Notes: generated by a model from the letters alone, not told the origin. Counted from the first letter of the stretch, positions 48,500 through 61,123 are shown. The stretch is DNA of 64,000 nt from Nageia nagi (GCA_050084985.1 JBITNC010000001.1:123442001-123506000), one strand, 5' to 3'. Program-made: numbers and translations.

Positions 48500-49326
48500 T
48501 GTAGACACCTAAAAATGTCCCCTTTTAACTAGTAAACATTGAAATAATCATAACTCTTTGTGACAATATAAAATAGGTTTAAAAACCACATTATTGGATA
48601 GCTCTCATCGATTACATGCAAAATGAGTGGTCACATGCCCCTTTTCGATAAAAATTGACTATTTGGCAGTCATTTTAATATTGTTAACCAGTCACCGGTA
48701 ACCCAAAACAATCACTGGCATTTTGAGATGATCGTCGGTGTTCACCTTGTAATCATCAGTGACTCTGTAACATCCAAACAAGAAACCAAAATAAAGTTGA
48801 AATGTTTCATTCTTCCAAAATGATGTGGATAGAGGGGGTTGGTTATGACCTATGGTGGCTTTTCACTTCCCCTTACCAGCCTTGGAAAATCTCAACCAAA
48901 AATCTATAAATACAAGCCAATACAAAGCAATAGGAACCCATTGAACCCAATTTTGAAGTAGGGTAATGCTGGCAAAATCTTGTGATCTCATACCTTTTAT
49001 TATTTTATGCTAGTTTCAATTTAATATATGTCATACATAGATGCTTTGATGTTATTGTCTTTTGCATGTGTGTAGGATTTACAGGTTGTCCATATCAAGG
49101 AAAGAAGCAAGCAAATAAAAAAACAATGAATATCTAATACCCTCATTTTGGCAAATGGCATTTGTAAAAGTCCCTTTCAAGGGCCAATTGTAGTTTGAAC
49201 TGAAAATCAATATCAATTTACAATTACAACATTTCTACTATTTTACATAATTTGAAGTTCAGTGAAGATTTAAGAATAATTGTATTTTATGTTATTCTAC
49301 ATTCCAGCTCTATTTTCACTACAACA
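48500..49326 (+). repeat. Element B 3' LTR (827 bp)
   Basis: TGTAGACACC...CACTACAACA, aligned end to end with 36992-37819. TATA-like CTATAAATAC at 48904-48913. Followed by the right target-site copy AAGCC (49327-49331). Confidence 0.93.
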
Positions 49327-49498
49327 AAGCCTAAAAGAGGAGAAGGTCACTAAGGATGATGAGCTAGAAGGATTGAAGATAAGGCTAGCAATGTTGGAAC
49401 AAGTTGTAGAAATATTGAAGAAGATACGCAAGACTTATAATGAAAAAGAATTCCTAATAATGATGAACCATGTGTTAGAACATAACAAGAAGATATAA
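49327..49498 (+). pseudogene. E2 PMD gene, coiled-coil C-terminus downstream of element B
   Basis: Continues the last exon cut at 36991. The join reads ...QHMKEELES, then LKEEKVTKDDELEGLKIRLA, then MLEQVVEILKKI, and ends at TAA (49496-49498). Heptad-like spacing of Leu, Ile and Val over about 45 residues indicates a coiled coil. Apart from the insertion this tail is uninterrupted, whereas the E1 copy has a stop and a frame change. An open frame seems to start at 49280, but its first 15 codons are LTR sequence. Confidence 0.75.
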
Positions 49499-50330
49499 TA
49501 CCTCATAAATAAAAAGGCTTACTTACAGACTCCACTTGTGGCATAGGAGGAGAAAACTAGGATAAAGAGGCCTATTTGTGTGGGATAGCTTCTAAGTCTA
49601 ATACTACTAAGAGTGCTAGGAGTCACCACAATACTACAAGCAGTGTTATTATAGGGAACTAGTGTATTGGGTTGTTTGTTGGTTGTAAAGAAACTATTTC
49701 ATCATTTTTGATAATATATATGATACATATTCTTATTTTGTTAAATGTGTTGTATCTAAATGTGTGATTTTGATTTTAAGTTATTATATGTTTTAAGTTT
49801 CAAAGGGAAGTAATGGAATGAATGTTTATTTTTTAGTATAAGTTGTTATGTGCGAGATAAGGATGTAATGAACTATTGGTTGCACTAAGGGACTGTGATA
49901 TATATATATAATCTAAATAAATACCAACATTGGAAATAGGCTTCTTGAAGGATAAAGGGCTCAAGTTATGGTTTAATTGTTTATGATTACAAATAGGGTT
50001 GAAATTTCATGAAAGACTCATAGGAAACTAAGATATTGTTCAAGTTGCAAGTTTATGAAATTTGAAAAAAAAAATGAACCCTATAAGAAAAACTAGACTC
50101 ATGATAGGATCCCAAAGTCACACATGGTTTAAAGAAATTTAATGGTGGAGAGATGATAAAAAAGTATGGACTGTGCTAGAAACATTCTATGGAACTAGAA
50201 CAATAATGTATACCCTCATAATGGTATACTCTAGAAATTGATGGTTTTTTGGTGATTATGAGGGAATACTATCATGGGCTTCAGTTGATGGCTTATAGAT
50301 GCCTTTAGTGTGGATGAGGTAAAAGATAGT

Positions 50331-53316
50331 TAAAATGCATCCTAGTGCTAATGTAAGGTTTTAAGGGAGGTTTTATCATAAAAATAAAATAAAGACACCT
50401 ATGCTACTACATATGTAAGAGTAAATATAAATGATAGGAACAAGAACAATAATGTATAACTTTTTGTTGTGTTGGGGTGATATTATCAATAAATTTTATG
50501 CTTGTATTCAGTGATTTAGCTTTGATAAAGTTTAGGAATGTATTGTTGAAGATTCCCATATTCATATTCTTCTCATGTTGAGGTCCTTGTAATTGCTTTA
50601 GTTTATCATCTGATTTAATATCTTTTGGTTATGGAAAAGATATGTTCTTTTGATCAATCAAATTCTAGATCTTTTTTAATAGTGATATATAATATTTTGT
50701 TGCATGTCCTCATTGCTAATGATATTCATATAAATGATCTAACTTACATTCACTTGGAATACTAGCTATAAAGAATGGCTAAGCAATAGACTTAGGTGGT
50801 GGTTAGCAATTTTCTCTTGATCAAGGCTTTTGTAACCTCATCAATTCATCATGTATATGTGTGAATTGCCATATAGGAAATTTTTAATACTTTGTATAAA
50901 TTGATTTCTCATCTTTTTCAACCTTTCCAACTTCATTTATTGCTACAGTTTATTGCTGTACTACTTCCACTTTGGCTACTCTTGGTGATTCTTTTGGTTG
51001 TTCCTTTTTGTATCAATGATAAGGTTATGATGGTGACTTTTCCCTTTTCTATTTTGATTTTGGTTTTCATTGTTCATATTTGATGTGAAACCTTTCTCTT
51101 TTCAATCAAAGCTTGAAGATATTCATCTTAAGGTAACTTGTGATAGTAAAAATATGTTTCCTTGTACTATTATTGAAGAGATTCAATAAATAACATGATT
51201 TTCATGCTATCATTCTTATGAACTTGATTTGCTTTTTCATTCCAATATCTGAAGAATGTCTCTATGGACTGTATTTCTCTTTGCTTTATCTTCATCAAAT
51301 CATTGAATGTTACCTTTTTGTAATATGAATCTGATAGTGACCATAAAATACAATCTTTAATTTTGTAAATCTTTCAACACTAGCATGTGGCAACTTGCTA
51401 AACCATTCTATTGTATATCCTATTAAAGATAAAGGAAATACCTCTATATGTAAGTCATCTTCCATTGTGATTAAGGAAAATTCATTAGAGAAGATACATA
51501 AATGAAGGCATGAATCAGTTTTTACCATCAAACTTTGTGAACTTCAAATGTTTGCTAGAGTATAATATAGTTGATCTAATTCTCATGCATAAGGGATTAT
51601 TATCTTCACTTTACTGAGAGTCAATACCTTGGTGCTTTTCTATTTTCAATAGTCTTTGGTATAGATTGTTAACTCTATGTGTTTTTTCAATATGTTTCGT
51701 ATGAACTATTGCTTCTAAGTTGGTACTTGTATGATTTCCTAAATGTTTTCCCTTGCATTTTGTAATGGTTATTCTAAATTTTGTTCATGTTTGAATGTCT
51801 ATAATTGTTATCTAGGCTTGAGAATTTCAAAGGTTCCACTTTTGAAATTTCTATCATGGATGATACTACGCATAATTGTTGAAACTAACCATTCTTTATT
51901 GGTATGAGGTATCAATACCATGTGCTACCTATTATACTTTAGTAATTCTAGACATTTAATATCATTTTCTTCTTGATACCATCCAAAAATAAGCTACATA
52001 GCTTAGGCAAGCAATCTATCAATACCATCCTCTTGATACTTCCATTTGTTGTATACTATGATTGAAAATGGACTGATTGCTTATACTTACATTGAAATAT
52101 TCATGTTTTATTTTTTTTATCATCTTAAACTTTTTGAATCAACCATTTATAATAGGGTATATTTTATGATATACTCATGTGCACAAATTCAAGCTCATGT
52201 ACTAAATGAAGAAATCTCAATTTAATTATGTTATCTTCCTTTGACTAGTTTGAATGTGGCATATCAACCTCTTCAAGGATTTTGTTAATCTCTTCATATT
52301 TGGTAGGGTCCTCTAAATCACTCTCATCTTCAACAAATATATTTGTATCTTTGTTAAATTATTCATCCTATTTAACTTTTGTAAATGTATCTTTAGCATT
52401 GGTTACTGAAATTGGGTTGTCAACTTGAGCTTCTCGATGAAACAAGTATTGCAATGTAGTAGTTTAAGTAATATTTTGAATAACATTTTAAATCAGGCTA
52501 ACAATCTCTTACTAAATTCCTATTTCTATATTTGGCATAGAGATAATTGAAAGAATTAGTACCACTAGTAAAAATGTAAAAATACTCAACATAGGGACAA
52601 AACTAACTATGAGGAATCCTAAATGATTTTTCCTAGTGTAAGATTTATATCATTAGGAGGTAGATGCCTGTTATGCCTATTGGAATACCATAATATTTGT
52701 TATTTCACCACTTCTTCATCTTTAAGTGCATCAACTACATAGGCATTTCTTCAACTAGTAGCCCATTGAGAAGCTTGATGAATCTATATTTATTTTATTT
52801 GTAGCTCATAACTTTCCTGAATATCTCATCATCACTCAATCCTATAATAACACCTTCTTCAGTTGTAGGAGGAAGTTGTTGCTTTGGGGGGTTTGAATTC
52901 CATCAATTTCATAATGAACCCTTTGATGTACTATCTTTGTTGAACTATCAGAGCTTTTGTGAAGATCTCTTTGTCTAAAGCACTTTCACTAGCATCTTTG
53001 GTTATTTATCCTTGTACATTTGTAGATGGTTTTTTGTATAAATTCTCTCATTTCATCATTGAACAACCTTTGGTTTATCAATATTTCTTCATTTGGAAGC
53101 TTTCTTAGCTACAAGATTAGTAGGTGCATAAGAAATGTTTGCATTTTCATTGCTTGTAACAAAAAAAGCCTTTAAAATATAATGTGTGAATAAAACCCTT
53201 AATAAGTTTCACATTATGGTAGAATTTTCATGGAGGTTCAAAAGTGCTTTAATTCTAATCCTAATTAAGATAAAAAAAATGCTATAAATATGGTAGGCAT
53301 CAATATATTGATATTT
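50331..53316 (-). pseudogene. Element H: Ty3/Gypsy gag remnant
   Basis: The minus strand carries a decayed Gag: 'DDLHIEVFPLSLIGYTIEWF' then 'KLPHASVERFTKL' (51310-51531). Next comes a 'NDLMKIKQREIQSIETFFRY' stretch (about 51215-51300) and a knuckle-like region 'LYEYH', 'GHATKYYISL', 'LIDQKNI' (about 50600-50730). This is the Retrotrans_gag order. The knuckle resembles the second knuckle of elements A and B more than their first. No protease or polymerase was found. No LTR ends were found, and the stretch 51560-53316 upstream of Gag shows nothing I recognise. Confidence 0.55.
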
Positions 53317-53898
53317 GTTTTGGTAGACCTAGGGTTTTAGCCTAAATAAACTAAATACACATAAACATTTAAGTATGTAATATCAAAGCTAATTAACCTA
53401 AATAAAACATATATGAATAGTAGGAAATAAAGAATAATAATGTAGTAACACAAACTAGAGTTTTATTGATGTCTAGATACAAGACGAAAGCATGCACTAG
53501 AGAGATGAAATCAAGTGTAAAATAAATACTTATGTATCCTTACCTATGTCAAAGCTGAATACATGCATGATGAACTTGTTGAAGAGAGATGAGCTTGATG
53601 TGAAAACCCTATGAACAACAATAAAAATGATCCTAACATGCATGTTAGGTCTCAAGAGCTTAGCATCGGTGTGCACTTCAGCTTGGGTGCTAATGTTTCA
53701 ATAGAATGAGGTCTACCAACAAGGATTAATAGCAATAGATATGCCAAAAAGCTAAGCTAAGAATATGATCATGAAGATGTATGATAGATATTTGCTGGAG
53801 TGATAACAAGATTCCAATCTCAATAAATGAAATTTAGAAATGCCAAAGAGTAGGGTGTCAACTATCAAGATGTAATATTGATATGATTTCCCCATGTT
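53317..53898. repeat. Repeat F, partial copy ending at the gap
   Basis: Aligns with 18042 onward, including 'gagttttattgatg' and 'ctcaata' phrases, and runs into the N gap in the middle of a unit. Confidence 0.75.
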
Positions 53899-53998
53899 NN
53901 NNNNNNNNNNNNNNNNNNNNNNNNNNNNNNNNNNNNNNNNNNNNNNNNNNNNNNNNNNNNNNNNNNNNNNNNNNNNNNNNNNNNNNNNNNNNNNNNNN
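53899..53998. other. assembly gap, 100 N
   Basis: Exactly 100 N, a placeholder for unknown length. Left is repeat F, right is RT-RNase H of element G, so the two sides need not be neighbours by less than several kb. Confidence 0.98.
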
Positions 53999-56606
53999 AG
54001 AGAATCCCAACATGAATCTATGGTAGAAATTAGCAAGACCCAAAAAGCTACAAAGCTCTATTATAGTGGTCGGGGCTAGCCAATCTTGAATGACTTGGAT
54101 CTTGGCTGGATCCACATGCACCCCCCTTTCATCAATAATGTATCCCAAATATTGAACTTGGGTCATGCCAAATGTGCACTTCTCCAAATTAGCACACAAC
54201 TTATGTTGTCTCAGTGTTTGGAGGACCTATTGGATGTGATGAAGGTGCTCTTCCCACGTCTTGCTAAAGATTAGAATGTCATCCAAGTACACCACTACAA
54301 ATGAGTTGGTGAATGGCTACAAGATGTCATCCATCATCCTCATGAAGGTTGCAGGAGCATTCATCAACCCAAAAGGCATGACCAGCCATTCAAAAAGGCC
54401 TTCCTTGGCTTTGAAGGTAGTCTTCCACACATCAGAAGGTTCAATTGGTACGTGGTGATACCTAGACTTTAGTTGATCTTACTAAAATATTTTGCACCTT
54501 GGAGTTGGTCCAACAGATCATCAATCCATGGGATTGGGTACCTATTCTAGATAGTGATCTTGTTCAATGCTCGATAGTCAATACAGAGTCTCCACATCCC
54601 ATCCTTCTTTTGTACCAACACGATTGGACTCCCATAGGGCAATGAACTTGGTCTGATGTGACCTTTCTACAATAGCTTCTAAATCTACCTCTTGATTTCA
54701 TTATTTTCCAACATAGAGCATCGATAGATCGATCCATTGGGTAGCAATGCACCTGGGGCTAGATCAATCGAGTGCTTGACCTGACAATGCAAAGGAACCC
54801 CTATGGGTGAGGTGAAGATGTCCTCATACTCCTCCACAAACTTATCCATTTATTGTTATCATGTAGAGGGGCCCTATATGGAGGTCATGGCCATAGTCTT
54901 CTTCTTGCCTTGGGGGTAGATCATTAGGAAATTGAATTTCCTAGTTTGGAAAATGAGCTTACTACATTGCTTTGCAGTAACCAAAGAGATAGCTGTGGGA
55001 GGTGGTACCTCTGGTATCCTATACAACTTATTTCCTAAAGTAATAATAATAGCACAAGGTTGAGACTCATACATAGCATGACACTTCCACAAGTATGGTT
55101 TTCCTAATAATACATCAAAAACATCAATAGGAGCAATGTCACATAATACCTCATCTGTGAAGGGCTTGATGCTATAGGGAAGGTAGCACTATTGGTTGAC
55201 ATGAAGATCTCATCCTTGGTGAAGCCACCTGATGGTGTATGGATGTGGGTGAGCTATGGTCAATAAGCCTAATTGCTTCATGATGTTTGCTGAAATGAGG
55301 TTCTTTTGGCTCCCATTATCAATAATGAACTATATAGGGGAGCCCTTTACCCACATCTGGAGTGGAAGAGACATTCCTCCTCCTCTAGATCTTTCAGTTC
55401 CTCCTTCTGGACCTTTGTAGTGGCAACAGTGGCATTAGGCTCCACATCAATAATCTATTTCCCTTTTTCATTCCCCTTTTCAGGTTCTAATTTAGAGTTA
55501 GAGCATACATCTGACTCAAAAGCCCTCATCTTGGCCACTAGTGACTGCATGGCCCGACACTCACTTGTGTTGTGAGTGGAGCTCTTATAGAACTCACACC
55601 ACTTTCCTATGTCCTTCTTTGGCTTTGTGGTGTTGTTCTTTTCTTATGGCTTTGATGGGTTGTCTTTGGCCACCATGCTTTGGCTCTATCCTTTGTTCTT
55701 TTAGTTTGGAAGTACCTTTCCCTTGCTTTTGATTTGTAGATCCAAAGTCTCACTTCTTGTATTTAAATTTTTTCTCAATCTTGGTAGCATACCGATATGC
55801 TACACCAAGCGAGGAGATGTCAAGGAACTCCATTTCCTCTTGAATGTATCTATGTAGGCAACTACAATACTTTAGCACCAAATGTTTCTCTAAATCTTTG
55901 ATACCTAACTTTGTGCATAGGGTATGGAACAGATTCGTCAGCTCATGCACATCTTGATCCCTTTGATTGTCATAGTGTGGTCCATTGTATGTACTTATCC
56001 TCATAGCTCCCCATAGGATAGTACTATTCCTTGATGGCATCTTAGAAAGAATTCCAAGTTGGTACAATTGAGAATAGAGAGGGTTGTATTTGGTCCTTAT
56101 TCTCATAGTAGGTTTCCTACCAGTCCTTAACATGGGGGATAGCTTTGAGGAGTGTAAAAATAATCTTCTCCCAGTCTAAAAAGTCATGCACAGAGAAATA
56201 TCCTTCTAATAGATTCAACCATCTATCTATGACATTGGCATCTATTTGACCCTCAAATATGGGAATGTCAAAATTTACCTGTACCTTAAAAGGAGTCACA
56301 ACTCCAAAGTGGCTATTGGATGCAGATGCATTACCGATGGGAAACTGTTGAAGAATCTAAGCAAAGTTATCCATCATCATGTTCCTTTATGTTTCGAGGG
56401 CCTCCTCAAGCAATCTTTTGATAAGATATCCTACTCCCTCATCTTTCTTTTCATCTCCCATGGGTGTTCATCAAGGTTTGCGAGGCTGATCTTGCAAAGT
56501 TTCCACCAGATCAAGCCCTAACTCCTTATACCCTGACCTTGTTGGGGAAATGCAAAGAAGGATCAAGAAAAATAAACCACTCTCTAATACCACTAATCTA
56601 GATTTA
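53999..56606 (-). pseudogene. Element G: Ty3/Gypsy gag to reverse transcriptase, broken
   Basis: Minus strand. Gag starts at an ATG (56459-56461) 119 bp after the primer site: 'VTPFKVQVNFDIPIFEG', 'DRWLNLLEGYFSVHDF' (56117-56299), then 'LFHTLCTKLGIKDLEKHLVL' (55750-56133). A knuckle-like 'WCEFYKSSTHNTSEC' is near 55545-55590. The protease region (54900-55550) is too decayed to define. RT begins '[20 protein letters not shown]' near 54600-54690, with the catalytic YLDD intact at 54278-54289, then 'KCTFGMTQVQYLGYIIDERG' (54090-54199). It is cut by the gap at 53998. Stops and frame changes are frequent. Gag followed by RT without an integrase between them, and the RT type, place it in Ty3/Gypsy. 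Confidence 0.82.
56580..56592 (-). promoter_or_regulatory. primer-binding site of element G (iMet-like, mutated)
   Basis: The minus strand reads TGGTATTAGAGAG, differing from the standard TGGTATCAGAGC-type site at two positions. Confidence 0.65.
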
Positions 56607-57190
56607 TGTAGGAATGCAATAGAATAAACCCATAAATATAGAGATGCAGTAGAAATAACACTTCATTTCATTAATCTCGAAGAATGAAGATAGAAATAAC
56701 ACCAACTAGGGCACTGGTAGCTATCTCTGAGAAGAGATGTTGTGGCTATAGGCCTCTGAAAAACTTGACTACAATGAGGCTTGAGGGCCTATTTATTATT
56801 GAAAAATAATGGAGAACCCTAAACATCCCAAAACCTAACCCTAGGAGATGAACCGCCAAAGCTATGGGCCTCGTTTGGGTAAATTAGTGTTTCAACTTCC
56901 CAAGGATGTAACTTTTGCATACTATCTCCATTTGACGCACATGATACATCATTAGAAAGCTCTATTTGAGGACTACAACTTTCCAAGAAAATTTTATTTC
57001 ATGAAATTTATTGGTGAAATGATGCCCAGAAATATCATTTAGGGCCTCAAAATAGCTCCAAAAGTTCAGGACCCAAAAACTGCTAAAAATAGTAAGTTAT
57101 GTCAAAACTAACAAACTGAAAGAGATAATGGTGGGGGCCCAAGTGGAATAAGCAAGTGGCCACCAATATCCACCTAGATCAATTTCCTAT
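56607..57190 (-). repeat. Element G 5' LTR, right end uncertain
   Basis: Begins TGTAGGAATGCAATAG in plus-strand reading, 14 bases beyond the primer site. The matching 3' LTR would lie in or beyond the gap, so the far end can only be estimated, from where sequence character changes near 57190. Confidence 0.4.
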
Positions 57191-57910
57191 CTACCTAAAA
57201 TAATACACCATATAATTGTGCAAGACTTTTTAGATCTTGCATTGATTTTTATCACTAATAATCTCCATAAACAATTCTCCATATTTGGGATGTAATTTCC
57301 CATTACTTCAAAATGAATACTTGAAATTAAAACATAAGACATAACATATTTAGTGCATATCTTATTATCATTGTAATCCATGAAATCATGTTGCATCATG
57401 CTAGAGTCCTTTCAAAAAACCCATTTTTTGCATATCCTATGATCATTGTAGTCCACAAAATAATTGTTGCATAATGCATCTTGTCAAATAATTCTTGGTC
57501 CTTTTGTATTGAAATGTATCTTTTAAATATTTAACATCTTGTCAAACACAAGTATAATACTTTAAAATGCAATTAACTACTTCAACATATGTATTTGAAA
57601 GTAGAACATAAGATGTAGTATATTTAGGATTAAATAGAAAAAATATCATTTCCAAATAGACAAACTCCTCTATTCCTACATTTTTATGTGATTTACAAAC
57701 ACTAAGAACATACATCTAAATGAAAAAGTCAAATATCTAATATATTTTTATATCATATAGTGTATTTAGATCATTTCATATCATATGGTATAGTTGTATC
57801 ATTTTAGAACATATGATGGATGAGACCAACTTATCAATTTTGGATTGGTTTTTGACACTTCAAATGCCTTTAGGTTGGATAGTTGGTATCCTTCTCCAAG
57901 CCAATTTTTG

Positions 57911-59190
57911 GGCCCCATTTTGAGATATCCACACACCTAGTTAAAGTTTTATTGGTATTTTACTAGTGAAGTTGAAAGCATCCTTAGGATAGCATGCATG
58001 AAAAATAAGTTCAAAAATGCATGTAGAATGATTCATCCTAGGAATATTGCAATAAGATTCCTTCATCTTGAAAGGTTTTATTTTGCATTTTCCAAACATA
58101 TCTATTAAGTAATTTAAAATCATAGCATTCAATTTACAAGCACCAAAGAGACACATCCACATTCCTAATTTAGGTTTTATGGGTACTTTGATAGTGAAGT
58201 TCAAATCTTCCTTAGGATATACTACATGAAATAGAAGGTTAATAATGCATATATAATGTTTCATCCATTATTTTAATTAAGGCCTTTGGGAATGGCCAAT
58301 TTGAGGTAGCTTTGATTAGGTTGTTAAAAGCCACCATCATATATCATTTTCATGGTGGATTTTATGGGGCAATTTTAAGACTCCACTATAAATCATAAGG
58401 TGGTGGGCAGAAGATGTCCCTCTAGCTCACAAAAAAATGAAAAATAAGACCACATAGGAACTTATATGGGCTATTTCATTTTCAAGGGAGGTAGATCTAA
58501 TTGTACACGTGAAGGAGAGGAGAGGAGGAGAGGATGAGAGGAGAGAAGTTGATGGAGGAGAGGCTTGGAAATAGAGATAAGGAAGGTACATTCTTCCATA
58601 TTTTGCATACATATCTTATCTCTTTTTTCAAAAACTTATTTTTGGCATCTACTAGAATCATTGCAAACCATGATATTAAATTTGAATCATGAATCTTATC
58701 AAACAATTCTTAATCCATTGCATCCTTCCATATTTTATTTATATATCTTTAGGGAGTCTTTTCCAAAATTCATTTTGCATCTTGTTAAATATTTATTAGG
58801 CCTTGTGTATTCTTCCACATTTTGTATACATGCCTATTAGGGAATTCAAAATCCAAATATTCAAATCATATAAACACATTCAATTTGGGTTTATAAGTAT
58901 TTTGGTAGTGAAGTTCAATGGACATTGATAGTATTAGGGATATTATCAAAAAACCCATCTTGTACATATTATGCAATCATTAGAGACCATGAAATCTTGT
59001 TTTGCATCAATGCCTCTTATCATATAATTCTTGGACTTTTTGTATTCTTCCATATTTTATGTACATATACATAAAGGCATTCAAAACTTAAATATTTGAA
59101 TTATAAGCACCATGTAGGCACTTCCACTCACCCAATTTAAGTTTTATGAATATTTTGAGAATGAAGTTAAATGGTCCCTCAATAGTCATA
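57911..59190 (+). repeat. irregular tandem repeat, units of about 230-250 bp
   Basis: The phrase 'aatttaggttttat.ggtactttgatagtgaagttcaa' in varied form recurs at about 57938, 58167, 58883 and 59136. It alternates with 'cttccatattttg.atacatat' and 'cttatcaaacaattctt' phrases that recur at about 57480, 58600-58700, 58810 and 59020. A related phrase occurs at 440-620. Confidence 0.6.
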
Positions 59191-61050
59191 TACATTTTCT
59201 CTAAAACCCCATTTTATGTATTTCAAGTTATCTACTATTTGTATATGCCCTAATACTGCAATAGGAATGATGTATACAATGTGGATGTATGTAGGAATGA
59301 ATAATAATTTTTTTTTTATTAATGAACAAAAAAAAAATTGAAAGATGATGGTCATTGATTTGATCCAATTGACTACATCCCTGACTACATCTTGTTGATT
59401 AGTATCATATCAGGTGCATAGTTTCTTGGTTAGAACTTAAGATCTAGATAAGTGTCTTTCATCTATATTGTATTTAATTAATTTTTTATTGTAAAACATT
59501 ATTTATATTCTACAAATATACAAGATCAAATTTTAAACCCCATCATCCTCTCATCATTAAATAACATGACAATAACAATTAAATATTAGTCATCAAATAA
59601 TTATCAATCATCAAGACTAGCAATATAAAATACAATTTATAGGAACTTTAGAGGTATTTAAAACCTTGCAAGTTCAATGAACCAACAAGATTGGAAAGTT
59701 AACTTTTGGACAATATGGATTTATGCAAGAAAGATAAAACCTATAATATTAAAAACTCATATGGACTCAAAGAAGATTAGTATGCTTGAAAAACATATTA
59801 ATTATTAAGAGGATAATCCATGATAGATGCATTCATGATTATTATGGTATGACCTATTATTTAAAGTATCTTCTTCAAATATTATTTATAAGAATAGATA
59901 ACAAGGAAATGAAATTGCTTAAGTATTTGATTGAGCCTCGAGAGGTACAAAGTTTGAGTCTCACTGGCTATTCTATTGCATTGTAGTGGGGCCATAGCTT
60001 GGCTATGATCGTACTTTTTATCCATAACCTCCAAGTGGATGGAGGAGATATTAAAAGTTTACCCTACTAGTAATTATGAGGGGGTTCTTAGAATAGTTTT
60101 CCTCATAATTAAATAAAACAAGGGTCTGTACAAGAAGTTGGATCCATGAAATGGCCAAAACATGGACATGTTTTCCTTGATTTTTAGGTTCTATCATAAT
60201 TGATCTAAACTTTTGAAGCCTTTAGATATGGAATTTTGAAAAATATCAATAGAGTGAAAATGCAGTGCTTGGAATTTTAGTTTTCACATATATAATTAAT
60301 TCCAATACCCAGTTGATAGAAATAGATTTATGATAGGAACTTTTAAAATCCATTATTTAAAAACTACTATTTTATGACCATACCATGATATTCTATAAAA
60401 AGAATATTTTGACCTAACATATAATATTTTTTAAATAATTTTATGAATAGATACCTAAGAAACTGAATGCTATGCAACATATTTTTCATTATTTTTCATG
60501 AATTTTTTTTTTAATTTTTTACTAGCCCTAATTGTTATTTTGAAAAGTATCTATGGCATGTATAGTTTGACCTAAACTTATTCTTTTTATTTATTTTTAT
60601 TTAATATAAAATTATTTGTAGATTATGCACATATAATGCTTTTCATAATTCCTAAAAAATGTTTTATTAAAATAGTGATAGAACCTAATTTTTCAATTTT
60701 AAGGACCAATTTTAGTCAAAATTAACTTATAAATAGAAATTATAATTAGATTGTCAAAAAAGATATTTGTATTCTATACTCTTTGATCTGAAATGGGTTT
60801 CAATTTCATGAAAAAATCTATTAAAAAATTGATCAAACATCCATCATAAGTCATGATTTATCACTCCCATTGCCATGAACAAGAAGTTGAAGGTCCAAAG
60901 GAACCAAGTCTTTCCCAAGGCTTAACCTGAACCTCAATTCAAATAATTTTTTTTTGGTTCATAATGAAATTTTGTTATTTTTTAACATTAAAAAAGAAAA
61001 AATTTTATTTTAAATTTAGTTCCTAAAATGGAATGAAATTTTGTTATGAA

Positions 61051-61123
61051 CCAAAATTTTGGTCTTTAGAAACCAAAATTTTGTTAAAAATGAAATTTTG
61101 GTTTCTAAAGACTGAAATTTTGG
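61051..61123. repeat. near-perfect foldback, 31-bp arms
   Basis: 61051-61081 pairs with 61093-61123 with two mismatches and an 11-base loop. The arms contain the CCAAAATTTT word that also recurs singly across 60930-61190. Confidence 0.85.

Larger units (their letters stand above)
36992..49326 (+). mobile_element. Element B: complete non-autonomous Ty3/Gypsy-like retrotransposon (gag-protease, no RT or integrase)
   Basis: 12,335 bp. In order: 5' LTR, primer site, 2.1-kb leader with repeats, gag-protease frame, 4.5-kb non-coding region with a 147-bp tandem repeat, polypurine tract, 3' LTR. Ends are TG...CA and the flanks are AAGCC on both sides. Joining the flanks restores the reading frame of the PMD coiled coil into which it inserted. 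I found no reverse transcriptase, RNase H or integrase motif in either strand of the interior. This is the structure of large gag-bearing non-autonomous elements that depend on enzymes from other elements. Confidence 0.92.
33252..50330 (+). repeat. Unit E2: second copy of the PMD-carrying repeat, split by element B
   Basis: Begins at TGTAATGTTACACC (33252), 467 bp after E1 stops aligning, and ends with E1-like sequence at 50330. Not interrupted where E1 holds element D (34987-35006), so it serves as the empty site for D. It is interrupted by element B between 36991 and 49327. It retains the PMD core missing in E1. Confidence 0.8.

Noticed and set aside
49280-49498. A 72-codon frame starting inside element B's LTR
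   Set aside because: The first 15 codons are LTR sequence; only the part from 49327 is the PMD coiled coil. The fused start is accidental.
53752-54199. Open frames that span the 53899-53998 gap on both strands
   Set aside because: They exist only because N is translated as unknown; the two sides are different elements.
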